This document shows, piece after piece, positions 42,861-49,703 of a stretch of DNA of 49,703 bases (position 1 is its first letter; every line of letters starts with the position of its first letter). The position numbers were made by a program, and so were the translations under genes. Under the pieces are notes generated by a model. The model did no database searches. It worked only from the letters and a program-made list of their open reading frames with translations, and was not told the DNA's origin. This stretch comes from an uncultured Eubacteriales bacterium (GTDB lineage Bacteria > Bacillota > Clostridia > Christensenellales > Aristaeellaceae): positions 1 through 49,703 of the forward strand of contig CACZLE010000028.1 of NCBI GenBank assembly GCA_902781945.1, given 5' to 3'.

Positions 42861-44222
42861 ATGGAATATGACGTGATCATCATCGGCGCGGGCCCGGGGG
42901 GCATCTATACGGCCTACGAGCTGCGCAAGCTGAGTCAGAATATCAAAATCGCCGTGTTTGAGGCGGGACATCCCCTGGAAAAGCGCCATTGCCCCATCGA
43001 CGGAGACAAGGTGAAAAGCTGCATCGGCTGCAAGAGCTGCTCCATCATGAGCGGCTTTGGCGGGGCGGGGGCGTTTTCCGACGGCAAATACAACATCACC
43101 AACAGCTTTGGCGGCACGCTGTACGAATACATCGGCAAAAAACAGGCCCTGGACCTGATGCGCTATGTGGACGAGATCAACCTGAGCCACGGCGGCGAGG
43201 GCACCAAGCTGTACAGCACCGCGGGCACGAGGTTCAAGAAGCTGTGCATCCAGAACAAATTGAACCTGCTGGACGCCTCGGTGCGCCATTTGGGCACGGA
43301 TATCAACTATGTGGTGCTGCAAAATTTGTATAACGAGCTGAAGGACCAGGTGGACTTTTTCTTCGACACGCCGGTGAAGGATATCCGCGTGCTGGAGGAG
43401 GGCTTCGCTGTGGGCGAGCACACCTGCAAAAAGTGCGTGGTCAGCGTGGGCCGCAGCGGCAGCAAGTGGATCGAGCAGGTATGCCACGAGCTGAACATCG
43501 GCACCAAATCCAACCGCGTGGATATCGGCGTGCGGGTGGAGCTGCCCGCGGTGGTGTTCAGCCATCTGACGGACGAGCTGTACGAAAGCAAGATCGTGTA
43601 CCGCACGGAAAAGTTTGAGGACAACGTGCGCACCTTCTGCATGAACCCCAACGGCGCGGTGGTGAACGAGAACACCAACGGCATCGTCACCGTGAACGGC
43701 CACAGCTATGAGGACAAGAGCAAGCACACGGAGAACACCAACTTTGCCCTGCTGGTGAGCAAGCATTTCTCCGAGCCCTTCAAGGACAGCAACGGCTATG
43801 GCGAGAGCATCGCGCGGCTCAGCAACATGCTGGGCGGCGGCGTCATCGTGCAGCGGTTCGGCGATCTGATCCGCGGCCGCCGCAGCACCGTGAAGCGGGT
43901 GGAGGAGGGCCTGGTGACGCCCACCCTGGCGGCCACTCCGGGGGATCTGAGCCTGGTGCTGCCCAAGCGCATCCTGGACGGCATCATCGAGATGATCTAC
44001 GCCCTGGACCGCATCGCCCCCGGCACCGCCAACGACGATACCCTGCTCTACGGCGTGGAGGTCAAATTCTATAATATGGAAGTGGACGTGGACGAGCATC
44101 TGGAGACCCGCGTGCCCGGCCTGTACGTCATCGGCGACGGCAGCGGCATCACCCACAGCCTGTCCCACGCCTCCGCCAGCGGCGTGTATGTGGCGCGGGA
44201 TTTGCTGCGGCGGGAGCGCTGA
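42861..44222 (+). CDS. FAD-dependent oxidoreductase (COG2509-like)
   Basis: Flavoprotein of 453 aa. The N-terminal dinucleotide fold is EYDVIIIGAGPGGIYTAYEL (Gly9-Gly14). A Cys-rich patch follows (RHCPIDGDKVKSCIGCKSCSIMSGFGGAGAFSDGK), known from the family of uncharacterised FAD-dependent dehydrogenases. The C-terminal FAD motif is VPGLYVIGDGSGITHSLSHASASGVYVA. The start at MEYDV follows GGAGG by 9 nt; an upstream extension has no ribosome binding site. It is monocistronic. The electron acceptor and substrate are unknown. The spaced Cys could form a disulfide or bind a metal. Confidence 0.88.
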   Translation: MEYDVIIIGAGPGGIYTAYELRKLSQNIKIAVFEAGHPLEKRHCPIDGDKVKSCIGCKSCSIMSGFGGAGAFSDGKYNITNSFGGTLYEYIGKKQALDLMRYVDEINLSHGGEGTKLYSTAGTRFKKLCIQNKLNLLDASVRHLGTDINYVVLQNLYNELKDQVDFFFDTPVKDIRVLEEGFAVGEHTCKKCVVSVGRSGSKWIEQVCHELNIGTKSNRVDIGVRVELPAVVFSHLTDELYESKIVYRTEKFEDNVRTFCMNPNGAVVNENTNGIVTVNGHSYEDKSKHTENTNFALLVSKHFSEPFKDSNGYGESIARLSNMLGGGVIVQRFGDLIRGRRSTVKRVEEGLVTPTLAATPGDLSLVLPKRILDGIIEMIYALDRIAPGTANDDTLLYGVEVKFYNMEVDVDEHLETRVPGLYVIGDGSGITHSLSHASASGVYVARDLLRRER

Positions 44223-44262
44223 CGGCGATTGTATTCCATTTGTTTTTATGCGTTTTTCCCCC

Positions 44263-44292
44263 TTGACATCCTGCCTTTCGACGCGTTATAAT
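44263..44292 (+). promoter_or_regulatory. Sigma-A promoter of the T-box leader
   Basis: TTGACA-18-TATAAT. The transcript would begin near 44299, directly before the leader. Confidence 0.88.
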
Positions 44293-44298
44293 CACCCC

Positions 44299-44569
44299 AT
44301 TCCAAAGGCGATGACCGGGAAACGTGCCGTGGAAAGGACGCCTCTCAGAGAGCTCCGGGGGCTGGGATCGGAGCAGGCGGACGCGCGGGAATTCCTCCCG
44401 GGAGCTGCGCTTGAAGGGCGAAAAAACGCCTGGTAGAGTATGCCGGATTCCCACCGTTACAGGGGAAGGGCAATGCTGGTTGCCCGGCGAGGCTTCGCTT
44501 TGGCGAGGCAAAATATGAGGTGGTACCGCGGAATGCTTTCCGCCCTCTGCATTGGCAGGGGGCGTTTTT
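44299..44569 (+). promoter_or_regulatory. T-box riboswitch (specifier probably UUC, Phe)
   Basis: Leader of about 270 nt. Stem I: base CCGGGA/TCCCGG (44315-44320 with 44396-44401), middle CGTGC/GCGCG, upper CGCCT/AGGCG, tip AGAGAG with GCTCCG/CGGAGC. The 3' side of the specifier loop reads GAA-TTC-C, so the specifier is probably UUC at 44392-44394. The T-box core TGGTACCGCG is at 44521-44530, inside the antiterminator. A competing terminator CGCCCTCTGC-ATTG-GCAGGGGGCG with five T ends the leader. Uncharged tRNA binding would switch on the ABC operon behind it. The amino acid is an inference from one triplet. Confidence 0.9.
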
Positions 44570-44647
44570 CTTTGGAGAGGCAGCCAAAGACCGATTCCTA
44601 TCCGAGTGCACCGGATACGAATAGATATGATGTATGGAGGGTTTTTT

Positions 44648-45610
44648 ATGAAGAAGATCGTTTCTTTGCTGCTTTGCCTGATGCTCAGTCTTTGCTCTCT
44701 TTCCGCCTTTGCCGAGGACAAGCCCGTCATCGGCATCATCCAGCTGATGGAGCATGTAGCCCTCAGCGCCGCCCGGGAGGGCTTCATCGCGGCCCTGAAG
44801 GACAACGGCTATGAGGACGGCGTGAATATCGTGATCGATTATCAGAACGGCCAGGGCGAAGCCTCCAATCTGTCCACCATCGCCGAGCGCTTCGTGGGCG
44901 AGAAGGCCGACCTGGTGCTGGCCATCGCTACCCCCGCTGCCCTGCAGATGGCCAGCAAGACCGAGACCATCCCCATCCTGGGCACCGCCATCACAGATTA
45001 CGTGGAAGCCCGCCTGGCGGACAGCAACGAGGCCCCCGGCTACAACGTCAGCGGCACTTCCGACATGAATCCCATCGCGGATCAGATCGCCCTGCTGAAA
45101 GAATTGGTCCCCGAAGCCCAGACCGTGGGCGTGCTGTACACCTCCTCCGAGCCCAACAGCGTATTGCAGGCCCGGATCGCCCGGGAGGCCATCGAAGCCC
45201 TGGGTATGACCTACACCGAGGTCACCGTCACCGGCACCAACGACGTGCAGCAGGCCACCCAGCGCATCGTGGGCCAGTGCGACGCCATCTACATCCCCAC
45301 GGACAACACCTTCGCCTCCTCCATGGCCATCGTGTACGGCGTCACCGCCGAGAGCAAGACTCCCGTGATCTGCGGCGAGGAAGGCATGGCCAGCTCCGGC
45401 GGCCTGGCCACCCTGGGCATCAGCTATTATGACCTGGGCTACCAGACCGGCATCATGGCCATCGACGTGCTGAACGGCGCGGACGTGGCCGCCATGCCCA
45501 TCCAGTTCGCCACCGGCTTTGAATACTACGTGAACAAGACCGTGGCCGACGAGATCGGCCTTGAGATCCCCGAAAAGTATCTGCCCTACGCCGCCGAAAT
45601 GGCGCAGTAA
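44648..45610 (+). CDS. ABC transporter substrate-binding protein (TrpX-like)
   Basis: Exported receptor of 320 aa, of the family found in TrpXYZ-type aromatic amino-acid importers. Signal peptide MKKIVSLLLCLMLSLCSLSA, cut AFA-ED; the Cys at -8 is not in a lipobox. The mature N-terminus KPVIGIIQLMEHVALSAAREGFIAAL and the following GQGEASNLSTIAERFVGEKADLVLAIATPAALQM are diagnostic. The start at MKKIVS follows GGAGG by 7 nt. It is downstream of a T-box that probably senses tRNA-Phe, which supports an aromatic amino-acid substrate. Two transport genes follow. Confidence 0.9.
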   Translation: MKKIVSLLLCLMLSLCSLSAFAEDKPVIGIIQLMEHVALSAAREGFIAALKDNGYEDGVNIVIDYQNGQGEASNLSTIAERFVGEKADLVLAIATPAALQMASKTETIPILGTAITDYVEARLADSNEAPGYNVSGTSDMNPIADQIALLKELVPEAQTVGVLYTSSEPNSVLQARIAREAIEALGMTYTEVTVTGTNDVQQATQRIVGQCDAIYIPTDNTFASSMAIVYGVTAESKTPVICGEEGMASSGGLATLGISYYDLGYQTGIMAIDVLNGADVAAMPIQFATGFEYYVNKTVADEIGLEIPEKYLPYAAEMAQ

Positions 45611-45618
45611 AGCAGAAA

Positions 45619-45646
45619 AACCCGGCTCCGGGGCGACCCGGGGCCG
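45619..45646 (+). terminator. Hairpin between receptor and permease genes
   Basis: CCCGGCTCCGGG pairs with CCCGGGGCCGGG around a 4-nt loop (one mismatch). No T tract follows, so it is more likely an mRNA stabiliser than a terminator. Confidence 0.55.
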
Positions 45647-45675
45647 GGCATCACGCATGAAATGAGGGCTTTTCT

Positions 45676-46572
45676 ATGACGCAAATCCTGCTGGGCGCGG
45701 TATCCCTGGGGCTGCTGTGGTCCATCATGACCATCGGCGTGTATATCACCTACCGCATATTGGATATCGCGGATCTGTCGGTGGAGGGCACGCTGCCCCT
45801 GGGGGCCGCGGTGGCCTGCGCCATGATCACCCGGGGCGGGGACCCCTATCTGGCCTCGCTGTGCGCCCTGCTGGCGGGCTGCGCCGCGGGACTGTGCACG
45901 GGCATCCTGCATACCAAGCTCAAGATCCCGGCGCTGCTGTCCGGCATTTTGACCATGATCGCCCTCTATTCCATCAACCTGCGCATCATGGGCGCGCCCA
46001 ATGTCTCCATCCTGCGGATGAACACGGTGTTCAGGCCCCTGGTCAAGGCAGGCCTGACCGGCAGCGTGGCCATCATCATCGTGGGCGGACTGTGCGCCCT
46101 GGCGCTGATTTCCATCCTGTATTGGTTCTTTGGCACCGAGCTGGGCAGCGCCGTGCGGGCCACGGGCAACAATCCCCGCATGGTGCGGGCCCAGGGCATC
46201 AACACGGACAGCATGAAGATCCTGGGCCTGGTGCTGAGCAACGGCCTGGTGGCCCTCAGCGGAGCCTTCATCGCCCAGAGCCAGAATTTTGCCGACGTGC
46301 AGATGGGCGCGGGCAGCATCGTCATCGGCCTGGCCTCCCTGATCATCGGCGAGGTGCTCTTTGGCGGGCGCGGCTTCTATCGCCGACTGGTGGCGGTGAT
46401 ATTGGGCGCGGTGGTTTACCGGCTGATCATCGCCCTGGTGCTGGAATTGGGCATGAACCCCAACGATCTGAAGCTCTTCACCGCCATCACCGTGGCCCTG
46501 GCCCTGTGGCTGCCCCAGGGAAAACAGCTGCTGCGCACGGTGCGCAAATCCACGGGGAAGGAGGCCGCCTGA
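45676..46572 (+). CDS. ABC transporter permease (LivH-type, TrpY-like)
   Basis: Membrane subunit of 298 aa, of the branched-chain-amino-acid permease superfamily. About eight to nine hydrophobic segments are seen. Family signatures are ITYRILDIADLSVEGTLPLGAAVACA near the N-terminus, GILHTKLKIPALLSGILTMIALYSINLRIMG, and the cytoplasmic EAA-like loop AVRATGNNPRMVRAQGINTDSMKILGL. Only one permease is encoded, as in TrpXYZ systems. It is preceded by GAGG and followed by the ATPase gene after one base. Probable aromatic amino-acid import. Confidence 0.9.
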   Translation: MTQILLGAVSLGLLWSIMTIGVYITYRILDIADLSVEGTLPLGAAVACAMITRGGDPYLASLCALLAGCAAGLCTGILHTKLKIPALLSGILTMIALYSINLRIMGAPNVSILRMNTVFRPLVKAGLTGSVAIIIVGGLCALALISILYWFFGTELGSAVRATGNNPRMVRAQGINTDSMKILGLVLSNGLVALSGAFIAQSQNFADVQMGAGSIVIGLASLIIGEVLFGGRGFYRRLVAVILGAVVYRLIIALVLELGMNPNDLKLFTAITVALALWLPQGKQLLRTVRKSTGKEAA

Positions 46573-46573
46573 T

Positions 46574-47365
46574 ATGCTGCAAGTGGAAAAGCTGATCAAG
46601 ATTTTTAATCCCGGCACCGTCAACGAGAAAAAGGCGCTGGACGGCGTGAGCCTGCATCTTGCTCCGGGGGACTTTGTCACCGTGATCGGCGGCAACGGGG
46701 CGGGCAAATCCACCCTGCTCAACAGCGTGGCCGGGGTCTTTGCCGTGGATGGGGGCCGCATCCTGCTGGAGGGCAAGGACGTGACCCGGCTTTCCGAGCA
46801 CAAGCGGGCAAGCGACCTGGGCAGGGTGTTTCAGGACCCCATGATGGGCACGGCTTCGGACATGAATATCGAAGAAAACCTGGCCCTGGCCTGCCGCCGG
46901 GGGCAGCGGCGTGGGCTGCGCTGGGGCGTGACCGCCGCCGAGCGCGCCCGGTATAAGGAGCTGCTGCGGGAACTGGACCTGGGGCTGGAGGATCGGCTCA
47001 CCGACAAAGTGGGGCTGCTGTCCGGCGGTCAGCGCCAGGCCCTGACCCTGCTGATGGCCACCCTCAAGGCCCCCAAGCTCCTGCTGCTGGACGAGCACAC
47101 CGCCGCCCTGGACCCCAAGACTGCTGCCAAGGTGCTTTCGCTCACCGAAAAGCTGGTATCGGAGCATCACCTGACCACCCTGATGGTGACCCACAACATG
47201 AGCGACGCCATCCGCCTGGGCAACCGGCTGATCATGATGCACGAGGGCAGGATCGCCGTGGAGATCAGCGGGGCGGAGAAGCAGGGCCTGCATAAGCGGG
47301 ATTTGATCGCGCTGTTTGAGCAGTCCGCCGGGGGGCTGGAAAGCGACAGGATGCTGCTGTCGTAA
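46574..47365 (+). CDS. ABC transporter ATP-binding protein (TrpZ-like)
   Basis: ATPase of 263 aa. Walker A is GGNGAGKSTLLNSVAG, Q-loop VFQDPMMGTASDMNIEENL, signature LSGGQRQALTLLMATL, Walker B LLLLDEHTAALDP and the H-loop LMVTHNMSDAIRLGNR. The E-H-T in Walker B (DEHTAALDP) is the form found in this subfamily. GAAGGAGG precedes the ATG, overlapping the end of the permease gene. It forms the cytoplasmic motor of the T-box-regulated importer. Confidence 0.92.
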   Translation: MLQVEKLIKIFNPGTVNEKKALDGVSLHLAPGDFVTVIGGNGAGKSTLLNSVAGVFAVDGGRILLEGKDVTRLSEHKRASDLGRVFQDPMMGTASDMNIEENLALACRRGQRRGLRWGVTAAERARYKELLRELDLGLEDRLTDKVGLLSGGQRQALTLLMATLKAPKLLLLDEHTAALDPKTAAKVLSLTEKLVSEHHLTTLMVTHNMSDAIRLGNRLIMMHEGRIAVEISGAEKQGLHKRDLIALFEQSAGGLESDRMLLS

Positions 47366-47378
47366 AAGTCAAGCAAGA

Positions 47379-47413
47379 CCGCCTGGGTCCATACGACCCG
47401 GGCGGCTGTTTTT
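47379..47413 (+). terminator. Terminator of TrpXYZ-like operon
   Basis: CCGCC-T-GGGTC pairs with GACCC-G-GGCGG around CATAC, then CTG and five T. Confidence 0.85.
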
Positions 47414-47426
47414 AGGAAAGCTGTGC

Positions 47427-47455
47427 TTGACATTTGATAACTTTTAAGTTATTAT
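47427..47455 (+). promoter_or_regulatory. Promoter and operator of HigBA pair
   Basis: TTGACA-17-TATTAT. The spacer contains the palindrome ATAACTT-TT-AAGTTAT (47437-47452), ideally placed for autorepression by the HTH antitoxin. Confidence 0.85.
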
Positions 47456-47477
47456 GAGGGTGAGGGAGGGAACGTCA

Positions 47478-47846
47478 TTGTATCACATCTTTTTTTATAA
47501 GGACAGAAATGGCAAGGAACCTGTAAAGGAATACTTGCAGGAGCTGGCCGGGAAAAATACAAAAGACGCCCGCATTAAGCTGCGGAAAATTCAGGACTAT
47601 ATTAATATTTTGGCTCAGTTCGGCACGCGGGCGGGCGAGCCGTACACAAAAAAGATTGACGATAAATTCGATATTTGGGAGCTGCGTCCCACAAGCGACC
47701 GCATATTGTTTGCAGCTTGGATCAATGATAGTTTCGTGCTGCTGCATTCCTTCCCGAAAAAGACGCAAAAAACACCGGAAAGGGAAAAAGAGCAGGCGCG
47801 GCGGGCACTGAAGGACCTGCGGGAAAGGGGAATAGACAATGAATAA
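47478..47846 (+). CDS. higB: HigB/RelE-type toxin (phage-derived Gp49-like)
   Basis: Toxin-like protein of 122 aa of the RelE/HigB (Gp49-like) family. Pattern: LYHIFFYKDRNGKEPVKEYLQELAGKNTKDARIKLRKIQDYI, then TKKIDDKFDIWELRPTSDRILFAAWINDSFVLLHSFPKKTQKTPEREKEQA. Such toxins cut mRNA on the ribosome. The start is the TTG 7 nt after GGGAGGG. The ATG at 47454 lies inside the -10 of the promoter and cannot be on the transcript. The stop overlaps the antitoxin start by 8 bp; order toxin then antitoxin is typical of HigBA. Confidence 0.9.
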   Translation: MYHIFFYKDRNGKEPVKEYLQELAGKNTKDARIKLRKIQDYINILAQFGTRAGEPYTKKIDDKFDIWELRPTSDRILFAAWINDSFVLLHSFPKKTQKTPEREKEQARRALKDLRERGIDNE

Positions 47847-48129
47847 GAGCGCAATCGGAAGCACCTGGGAAGATGTTCAAAAGGAACTGTTTACGCCGGA
47901 GGAGATTGCGGAAAGCAATCTGCGCGTGCAGCTCATGGGTGAGATCATCAAAGCCCGACAGGATCAGGGCCTTTCCCAAAAACAGCTTGAGGAAATCAGC
48001 GGCGTGGCGCAGCCTGTAATTGCCCGCATGGAACGGGGGCAGACCAATCCGCAGCTTGACACCATATTGAAAGTGCTGGCATCCCTGGGAAAAACGCTGG
48101 CAGTAGTGCCCATGAGCCCCAAAAGCTGA
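47839..48129 (+). CDS. higA: HigA-type XRE-family antitoxin
   Basis: Antitoxin of 96 aa with a helix-turn-helix of the XRE type: GEIIKARQDQGLSQKQLEEISGVAQPVIARMERGQTNPQLDTILKVLASLG (residues about 34-84). The N-terminal 30 residues probably contact the toxin. It likely binds the palindrome between the -35 and -10 of its own promoter. The GC content of the pair is lower than that of metK next door, in line with mobility of such modules. Confidence 0.9.
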   Translation: MNKSAIGSTWEDVQKELFTPEEIAESNLRVQLMGEIIKARQDQGLSQKQLEEISGVAQPVIARMERGQTNPQLDTILKVLASLGKTLAVVPMSPKS

Positions 48130-48134
48130 TGACT

Positions 48135-48177
48135 TCATCAAAAAGCCCGAAGCGTAATGCTCCGGGATTTTTGATGA
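48135..48177. terminator. Bidirectional terminator between higA and metK
   Basis: TCATCAAAAA...CCCG and CGGG-ATTTTTGATGA form a long stem with T tracts on both strands, serving both convergent genes. Confidence 0.85.
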
Positions 48178-48186
48178 GGATTTTTG

Positions 48187-49332
48187 TTATTTCACTTCCG
48201 CCAGCAGCCGATCCACATAGTCGGTCTTTTCCCAGCTGAAGCCCTCGCGGCCAAAGTGGCCGTAGGCGGCGGTGGCGCGGTAGATGGGCTTGCGCAGGTC
48301 CAGGCGGTCAATGATGGCGGCGGGGCGCATATCGAAGACCTTGCTGACGATGGCGGCCAGCTGATCGTCGGGCAGCTTGCCGGTGCCGAAGGTATCCACG
48401 GTGAGGCTGACGGGCTGGGCCACGCCGATGGCGTAGGCCACGGCCACCTGGGCCTTGTCGCACAGGCCGGCGGCCACCAGGTTTTTGGCCACGTGACGGG
48501 TGGCATAGGCCGCGCTGCGGTCCACCTTGCTGGGGTCCTTGCCGCTGAAAGCGCCGCCGCCGTGGGGAGCCATGCCGCCGTAGGTGTCCACGATGATCTT
48601 GCGCCCGGTCAGGCCGCTGTCGCCCGCGGGGCCGCCGATGACGAAGCGCCCGGTGGGGTTGATGTAGTACTTGGTGCCCTCGTGCAGCAGCTCGGCGGGG
48701 ATCTCGGCCTTGATCACATCCTCGATCATGGCGCGGCGGATCTCCTCCTGGGTCACGCTGTCGTCGTGCTGGGTGCTGATGACCACGGCGTCCACAGCCA
48801 CGGGTTTGCCGTCTTCGTAGGCCACGGTGACCTGGGCTTTGCCGTCGGGACGCATCCAGGGGAAGGTGCCGTCCTTGCGCACGGCGGCCATGCGCCGGGT
48901 CAGGCGATGGGCCAGGGCGATGGGCATGGGCATCATCTCAGGGGTTTCGTTGCATGCGTAGCCGAACATCATGCCCTGGTCGCCCGCGCCCTGCTCATGG
49001 TCCTCATGGGTATCCACGCCCTGGGCGATGTCGGGGGACTGGTCGTGCACGGCAGTAAGCACGGCACAGCTGGCGCCGTCAAAGCCCTTCTTGGCCCGGT
49101 CATAGCCGATATCGATGACCACCTGACGGGCGATATCCGCGATGGGCGCGTAGCCCTGGGTGGTGATCTCGCCCATCACCAGGATGAGGCCCGTGGTGGT
49201 GCAGGTTTCGCAGGCCACCCGGGAATAGAGGTCCTGGCGCAGCAGCTCGTCCAGCACCGCGTCGCTGATCTGGTCGCAGATCTTATCGGGATGTCCCTCG
49301 GTGACGGATTCGGAAGTGAACAGTTTTCGCAT
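48187..49332 (-). CDS. metK: S-adenosylmethionine synthetase
   Basis: Makes SAM from methionine and ATP; 381 aa, slightly short of the usual 385-400. The N-terminus [25 protein letters not shown] carries the ATP-binding [24 protein letters not shown] is the flexible-loop region, and [29 protein letters not shown] the phosphate-binding P-loop-like motif. The start at MRKLFTSE follows AGAGG by about 8 nt; an upstream extension runs into the riboswitch terminator. It is regulated by a SAM-I riboswitch, a negative feedback by its own product. Confidence 0.97.
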   Translation of the reverse strand: MRKLFTSESVTEGHPDKICDQISDAVLDELLRQDLYSRVACETCTTTGLILVMGEITTQGYAPIADIARQVVIDIGYDRAKKGFDGASCAVLTAVHDQSPDIAQGVDTHEDHEQGAGDQGMMFGYACNETPEMMPMPIALAHRLTRRMAAVRKDGTFPWMRPDGKAQVTVAYEDGKPVAVDAVVISTQHDDSVTQEEIRRAMIEDVIKAEIPAELLHEGTKYYINPTGRFVIGGPAGDSGLTGRKIIVDTYGGMAPHGGGAFSGKDPSKVDRSAAYATRHVAKNLVAAGLCDKAQVAVAYAIGVAQPVSLTVDTFGTGKLPDDQLAAIVSKVFDMRPAAIIDRLDLRKPIYRATAAYGHFGREGFSWEKTDYVDRLLAEVK

Positions 49333-49356
49333 AGGTATTTCCTCTCTTTCTCGCGC

Positions 49357-49387
49357 AAAAGAAAAGCGCCTGTCCGCAGACAAGCGC
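49357..49387 (-). terminator. Riboswitch terminator of metK
   Basis: GCGCTTGTCTGCGGACAGGCGC hairpin on the minus strand followed by TTTTCTTTT, 25 nt before the metK start codon. Confidence 0.85.
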
Positions 49388-49406
49388 CGAAAATCGATCT
49401 TTTACG

Positions 49407-49507
49407 CCTTATCTGCCGGTACTGAGTACCGCCGGATTTAGCACCGCACGGTTTCCCGCCGGTTGCCGGGCATCATCGGGCCGTTCCCTCCGCCGCTCTT
49501 GATAAGG
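49407..49507 (-). promoter_or_regulatory. SAM-I (S-box) riboswitch
   Basis: On the minus strand all core blocks are present in order: CTTATCAAGAGCGGCGGAGG, GAACGGCCCGATGATGCCCG, GCAACC, GGTGCTAAATCC and the closing AGATAAGG, which pairs with CTTATC at the start. With SAM bound, the terminator just downstream forms and metK is shut off. Confidence 0.97.
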
Positions 49508-49526
49508 TATTCAGTTGACGGGGTGC

Positions 49527-49555
49527 ATTATAGCATGAAAAAGGCAGGGCGTCAA
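49527..49555 (-). promoter_or_regulatory. Sigma-A promoter of metK
   Basis: On the minus strand TTGACG-17-TATAAT, starting transcription about 12 nt before the SAM-I aptamer. Confidence 0.88.
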
Positions 49556-49587
49556 GGGGCGGAATGAACAGAAATGCGGAAATGCGC

Positions 49588-49703
49588 AAACAGAAATTTG
49601 ACGAGGGAAGGGAACGACGGGGGCCTTCTCTTTCAGAGCCTGAAAGAGAAGCAGAAAGGGCAGTCTTTAAATCTGGTGGCTTAGTTAATGTTTGTTTTCT
49701 TTT
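49588..49703. repeat. Dispersed hairpin element, copy D (cut by window end)
   Basis: Left end AAACAGAAATTTGACGAGGGAAGGG, the same as copies C and E. It is followed by the hairpin module CTTCTCTTTCAG-AGC-CTGAAAGAGAAG, then GCAGAAA as in B and C. The stem sequence differs from B/C (TTTTGA/TCAAAA) but pairing is intact. The right end is outside the window. Confidence 0.75.

Noticed and set aside
47503..47515. GACAGAAATGGCAAGG inside the higB coding sequence, resembling the element right end
   Set aside because: It lies in conserved codons (DRNGKE) of the toxin and has no partner.

Overview
The window looks like chromosomal DNA of a GC-rich member of the Bacillota, most likely an anaerobic, uncultured gut Clostridia. 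The evidence is a SAM-I riboswitch before metK, a T-box leader before an amino-acid ABC operon, consensus sigma-A promoters (TTGACA-17-TATAAT), strong AGGAGG ribosome binding sites, a PTS system, DUF951 and DUF1292 proteins and an RsfA-like Myb-domain regulator. The genus is not determinable by eye. dnaA with a DnaA-box cluster lies at about 13.5-15.2 kb, so the replication origin may be inside the window, although the usual dnaN/recF/gyrB neighbours are missing.

Layout. 0.1-6.2 kb: two secreted SH3-like proteins flank an RsfA-like regulator, a stand-alone winged-helix regulator and a cystine/polar amino-acid ABC operon. 6.5-8.9 kb: citrate lyase beta and alpha subunits, then tRNA-Arg(CCG). 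9.0-12.2 kb: a hydrolase/membrane fusion protein and an aldose epimerase. 12.2-15.2 kb: ParA/Soj, an unknown protein, the oriC-like region and dnaA. 15.3-19.5 kb: nucleoside salvage (punA, deoB), a flavin reductase, two tandem signal peptidases and a DUF951 protein. 19.7-22.5 kb: a VapBC pair, a ThuA-like protein, a DUF1292 protein and a membrane protein. 22.5-24.2 kb: a lower-GC island with a broken NUDIX gene, an acetyltransferase and a methyltransferase. 24.2-29.6 kb: an LRR protein and a ferric-iron-type ABC operon. 29.9-33.9 kb: a structured leader followed by a Tat-signal ferredoxin, an aldehyde:ferredoxin oxidoreductase-family protein and an unknown protein. 34.5-42.7 kb: an acetyltransferase, PTS EI, HPr and EIIBCA, a HAD phosphatase, an amylosucrase-like GH13 and a fructokinase. 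These form a sucrose-type sugar locus read leftward from two promoters. 42.9-49.7 kb: an FAD oxidoreductase, a T-box-controlled TrpXYZ-like ABC operon, a HigBA toxin-antitoxin pair and metK with its riboswitch.

The most unusual feature is a dispersed family of non-coding elements, with six copies in 50 kb. They share a terminal inverted repeat (left end AAACAGAAATTTGACGRGG, right end AAACAGAAATTGGCAAGRGG on the opposite strand). The interiors differ in size (74 to about 420 bp) and are mosaics of hairpins, several with compensatory base changes between copies. They fill otherwise unexplained intergenic space. Other points of interest are the riboswitch-like leader before the AOR operon, an HPr in which regulatory Ser46 is replaced by Lys, citEF without citD, a ParA without ParB, and substrate-binding proteins without lipoprotein Cys.
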